Shown here: positions 15,609 to 17,021 of the stretch, in pieces
How positions within the stretch are numbered: the first letter of the stretch is position 1
Layout: every line of letters begins with the position of its first letter
Made by a program: the position numbers and the translations under genes
The notes under the pieces: model-generated
Told to the model about the DNA's origin: nothing
The model's database searches: none
What the model saw: only the letters and a program-made list of their open reading frames with translations
From: Actinomycetota bacterium
Lineage (GTDB): Bacteria > Actinomycetota > Acidimicrobiia > Acidimicrobiales > UBA8592
NCBI GenBank assembly: GCA_002715425.1
Contig: PAYW01000031.1
Span: 1 to 17,021 of the forward strand
DNA length: 17,021 nucleotides
Reading direction: 5' to 3'

Positions 15609-16337
15609 ACGTGTTGTCAAAGAATCAATGAGTTTCTCTATACGACTGAAACAGTTTTCTGAAATAATTCCTGCAGCCATTTTCTCTTGCAAGAATGATT
15701 TTGCCTCTTCAACACCTTGGCGTTGACCCTTGGCAATGGTCTGACTAAGAACATTGGAGCGATGCTCATCTTCAACACCTTCATCTTCTAAGATTCGCCG
15801 CATGTCGTATTTGAACTCCATAGACTTGCCTTGGTTCAATTTTTTCACTCTCTTGGCCTGACCTTGGGGTCTGTTACGCTTGCCTTGCCGGCCACCTCTT
15901 CGCTGTTGACCAGTAGGCTTCGCCTGTTTTTTGAAAGGGTTCGTGGGCTCCTTCTTTTTTTGGAAAGATTCTTCTTTTGCACTTTGGGTTTCTGTGGCCT
16001 TAACACGTGTTGCTTCGATTAGTTCGCGTGCTCGCTCATCAGTTTTACGCTGTAATTCGCTTTGTTTGGTGTCAGATTGCTTACGCAATCCAACACTTTT
16101 ACCAGCCCGAGCTGGTGCGCTGGGAGCTGATTTATTGTCGGATTTTTTTGGTGCATTACCAGTAGGTGCGATGGGAGGTGCTTTCGGTTTATTTCCAGGT
16201 GGAGCCGGAGGTCCAGATTGACCGCGGCCACGGCCTGATTTGTGGCCTCTCTTGGGAGATTTTTTGCTGTCGGGGGCAGACTTTCTGGGGTTCTTGAACG
16301 GATTTGACGGCTCATCCCTAGCACCCAAGTCTGACAT
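15603..16337 (-). CDS. Unrecognised Lys/Arg-rich disordered protein with helical C-terminus
   Basis: I do not recognise a family. From ATG 16337 the protein is 244 residues; a TTG at 16367 would add ten. About the first 170 residues are low-complexity and strongly basic, with Pro/Ala/Gly/Ser runs, an RG-rich patch (SGRGRGQSG) and K/R clusters (RRGGRQGKRNR). A short motif occurs twice: SNPFKNPRK near 11-19 and TNPFKKQAK near 132-140. The last 70 residues (from MEFKYDMRRILEDEG) look folded and helical, with regular hydrophobic spacing and an acidic centre. The composition suggests RNA or ribosome binding, but that is inference only. The gene is real: it is long, spans the gap between kae1 and the FKBP gene, and ends in the FKBP ribosome-binding site. 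Confidence 0.75.
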   Translation of the reverse strand: MSDLGARDEPSNPFKNPRKSAPDSKKSPKRGHKSGRGRGQSGPPAPPGNKPKAPPIAPTGNAPKKSDNKSAPSAPARAGKSVGLRKQSDTKQSELQRKTDERARELIEATRVKATETQSAKEESFQKKKEPTNPFKKQAKPTGQQRRGGRQGKRNRPQGQAKRVKKLNQGKSMEFKYDMRRILEDEGVEDEHRSNVLSQTIAKGQRQGVEEAKSFLQEKMAAGIISENCFSRIEKLIDSLTTRR

Positions 16338-16343
16338 CCTCCA

Positions 16344-16357
16344 ACCGGACCTCCGGT
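16344..16357. repeat. Short inverted repeat just upstream of the disordered-protein start
   Basis: ACCGGA and TCCGGT are separated by two bases, immediately before ATG 16337. It may form a small GC-rich hairpin that affects initiation, or be an operator half-site pair. If translation instead starts at TTG 16367 it lies inside the coding region. The evidence is only the symmetry. Confidence 0.3.
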
Positions 16358-16388
16358 CGACCCGCAATAAGGGTTGGCTTTCGGCATC

Positions 16389-17021
16389 CTAATTCCAAAG
16401 TATGGGTGTTTCATCTGTACGCAAATCCTGCCTTACACCCGATTGATCGAGCTTAGTCGGTTCACCCCACAGCAATTGTAGTCGACCGAGTGTTGCAATC
16501 ATACTACCATTATCGATACAAAGTGCCTTAATCGGTACATGTGAAGACCCAAATCGGTCCCTTGACATCATGTCGCACATACCACGTAATCGCTCATTGC
16601 AAGCTACTCCTCCACCGAGAAGTAATTCTGACTTACCCGCATGGGCCATCGCTCGTTCAGCGACTTCGACACATGCAGCAAAGGCATGTTCTTGCAGAGA
16701 CCAACAGACTGCTTCCAATGGTTTGCCTTTTTCAACAAGATTTAGGGCTGCATTTAGGATTCCTGAAAATGCCAAATCCATGCCCTGAACCGCATAGGGT
16801 AACTCAAGACCATCAAGAGTTGGATTCGGGTTATTATCCAGCCACTGATTTGCCAATTGCTCAATCTTTGGCCCACCAGGAAATGGAATGCCCTGCTCGC
16901 GTGCAAACTTATCTAACATGTTACCAATCCCAATGTCCAAAGTCTCACCAAGTACACGATATCTTCCATCTAATCTGGCGATTACTTGTGTATTGCCACC
17001 GCTGGCATACAACAAAACTGG
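16389..17021 (-). CDS. kae1: tRNA threonylcarbamoyltransferase catalytic subunit Kae1/TsaD, 5' end missing
   Basis: The C-terminal 210 or so residues of the KEOPS catalytic subunit, which transfers threonylcarbamoyl to A37 of ANN-decoding tRNAs (t6A). The frame is open to the right edge, so roughly the first third is outside the window; the metal-binding HxxxH motif should be there. Visible family blocks are LYASGGNTQVIA, GETLDIGIGNMLDKFAR, FPGGPKIE, the nucleotide/metal-binding LLLGGGVACNERLR, and IDNGSMIATLG with the conserved aspartate of the metal site. It ends with QDLRTDETPILWN and a TAG stop, the usual Kae1 end, so there is no fused Bud32 kinase as found in several euryarchaea. The bacterial TsaD alternative is less likely because the C-terminal LRTDE ending is Kae1-like. 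Confidence 0.93.
   Translation of the reverse strand, partial: PVLLYASGGNTQVIARLDGRYRVLGETLDIGIGNMLDKFAREQGIPFPGGPKIEQLANQWLDNNPNPTLDGLELPYAVQGMDLAFSGILNAALNLVEKGKPLEAVCWSLQEHAFAACVEVAERAMAHAGKSELLLGGGVACNERLRGMCDMMSRDRFGSSHVPIKALCIDNGSMIATLGRLQLLWGEPTKLDQSGVRQDLRTDETPILWN

Noticed and set aside
16019..16414. 131-codon open frame in another minus-strand frame over the disordered protein
   Set aside because: It overlaps low-complexity coding sequence and the kae1 end, has no start signal, and stops without relation to the FKBP ribosome-binding site, unlike the frame chosen.
1..17021. CRISPR array, tRNA genes, insertion sequence, prophage or defence island
   Set aside because: No regularly spaced repeats, no cloverleaf-like sequences in the short gaps, and no transposase, integrase or terminal repeats were seen. 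The genes are metabolic, surface or transport functions.

Overview
The window looks like an archaeal chromosome segment. It is most likely from the marine Thermoplasmatota (Marine Group II, Ca. Poseidoniales, or a close relative), but this is inferred from gene content and signals, not from a marker-gene tree. The supports are an archaeal-type Kae1/TsaD gene, a preQ0 set (folE, queD, queC, queE) expected to feed archaeosine, a separate methylmalonyl-CoA mutase large subunit, PKD-type membrane-anchored surface proteins, AGGTGAT Shine-Dalgarno sites 3 nt before start codons, and a TATA-like box about 26 nt before an apparently leaderless start. Coding density is very high: no gap exceeds about 75 bases, and there are no tRNA, rRNA, CRISPR or insertion-sequence features.

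Layout. Four genes run rightward from 71 to 4983 and are nearly contiguous: a PKD-domain surface protein, a proline aminopeptidase (M24B), a radical-SAM enzyme of the MqnC type, and a short galactokinase-like GHMP kinase. Everything else runs leftward. Read in transcription order from the right edge it is: Kae1 (cut by the edge), a basic disordered protein, a SlyD-like FKBP, methylmalonyl-CoA mutase large subunit, methylmalonyl-CoA epimerase, an ABC-2 ATPase and its permease, then a short promoter region, a small ribbon-helix-helix-like protein, folE, a membrane-anchored S1 protease, queE, queC, queD, and a membrane-anchored fusion of a GH1 glycosidase to a sugar nucleotidyltransferase. The galactokinase-like gene and the fusion gene meet tail to tail with a 36-base coding overlap.

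How the genes fit together. FolE, QueD, QueE and QueC are the four steps from GTP to 7-cyano-7-deazaguanine, and here they sit behind one promoter with a candidate regulator as first gene. This QueC has lost all four zinc-ligand cysteines. The mutase and epimerase form the methylmalonyl-CoA to succinyl-CoA route. The GH1-nucleotidyltransferase fusion beside a GHMP kinase suggests a compact route from a glycoside through a sugar-1-phosphate to an NDP-sugar, held at the inner face of the membrane. This is the least familiar and most interesting part of the window.

Bases 1-70 before the first gene hold no recognisable gene.
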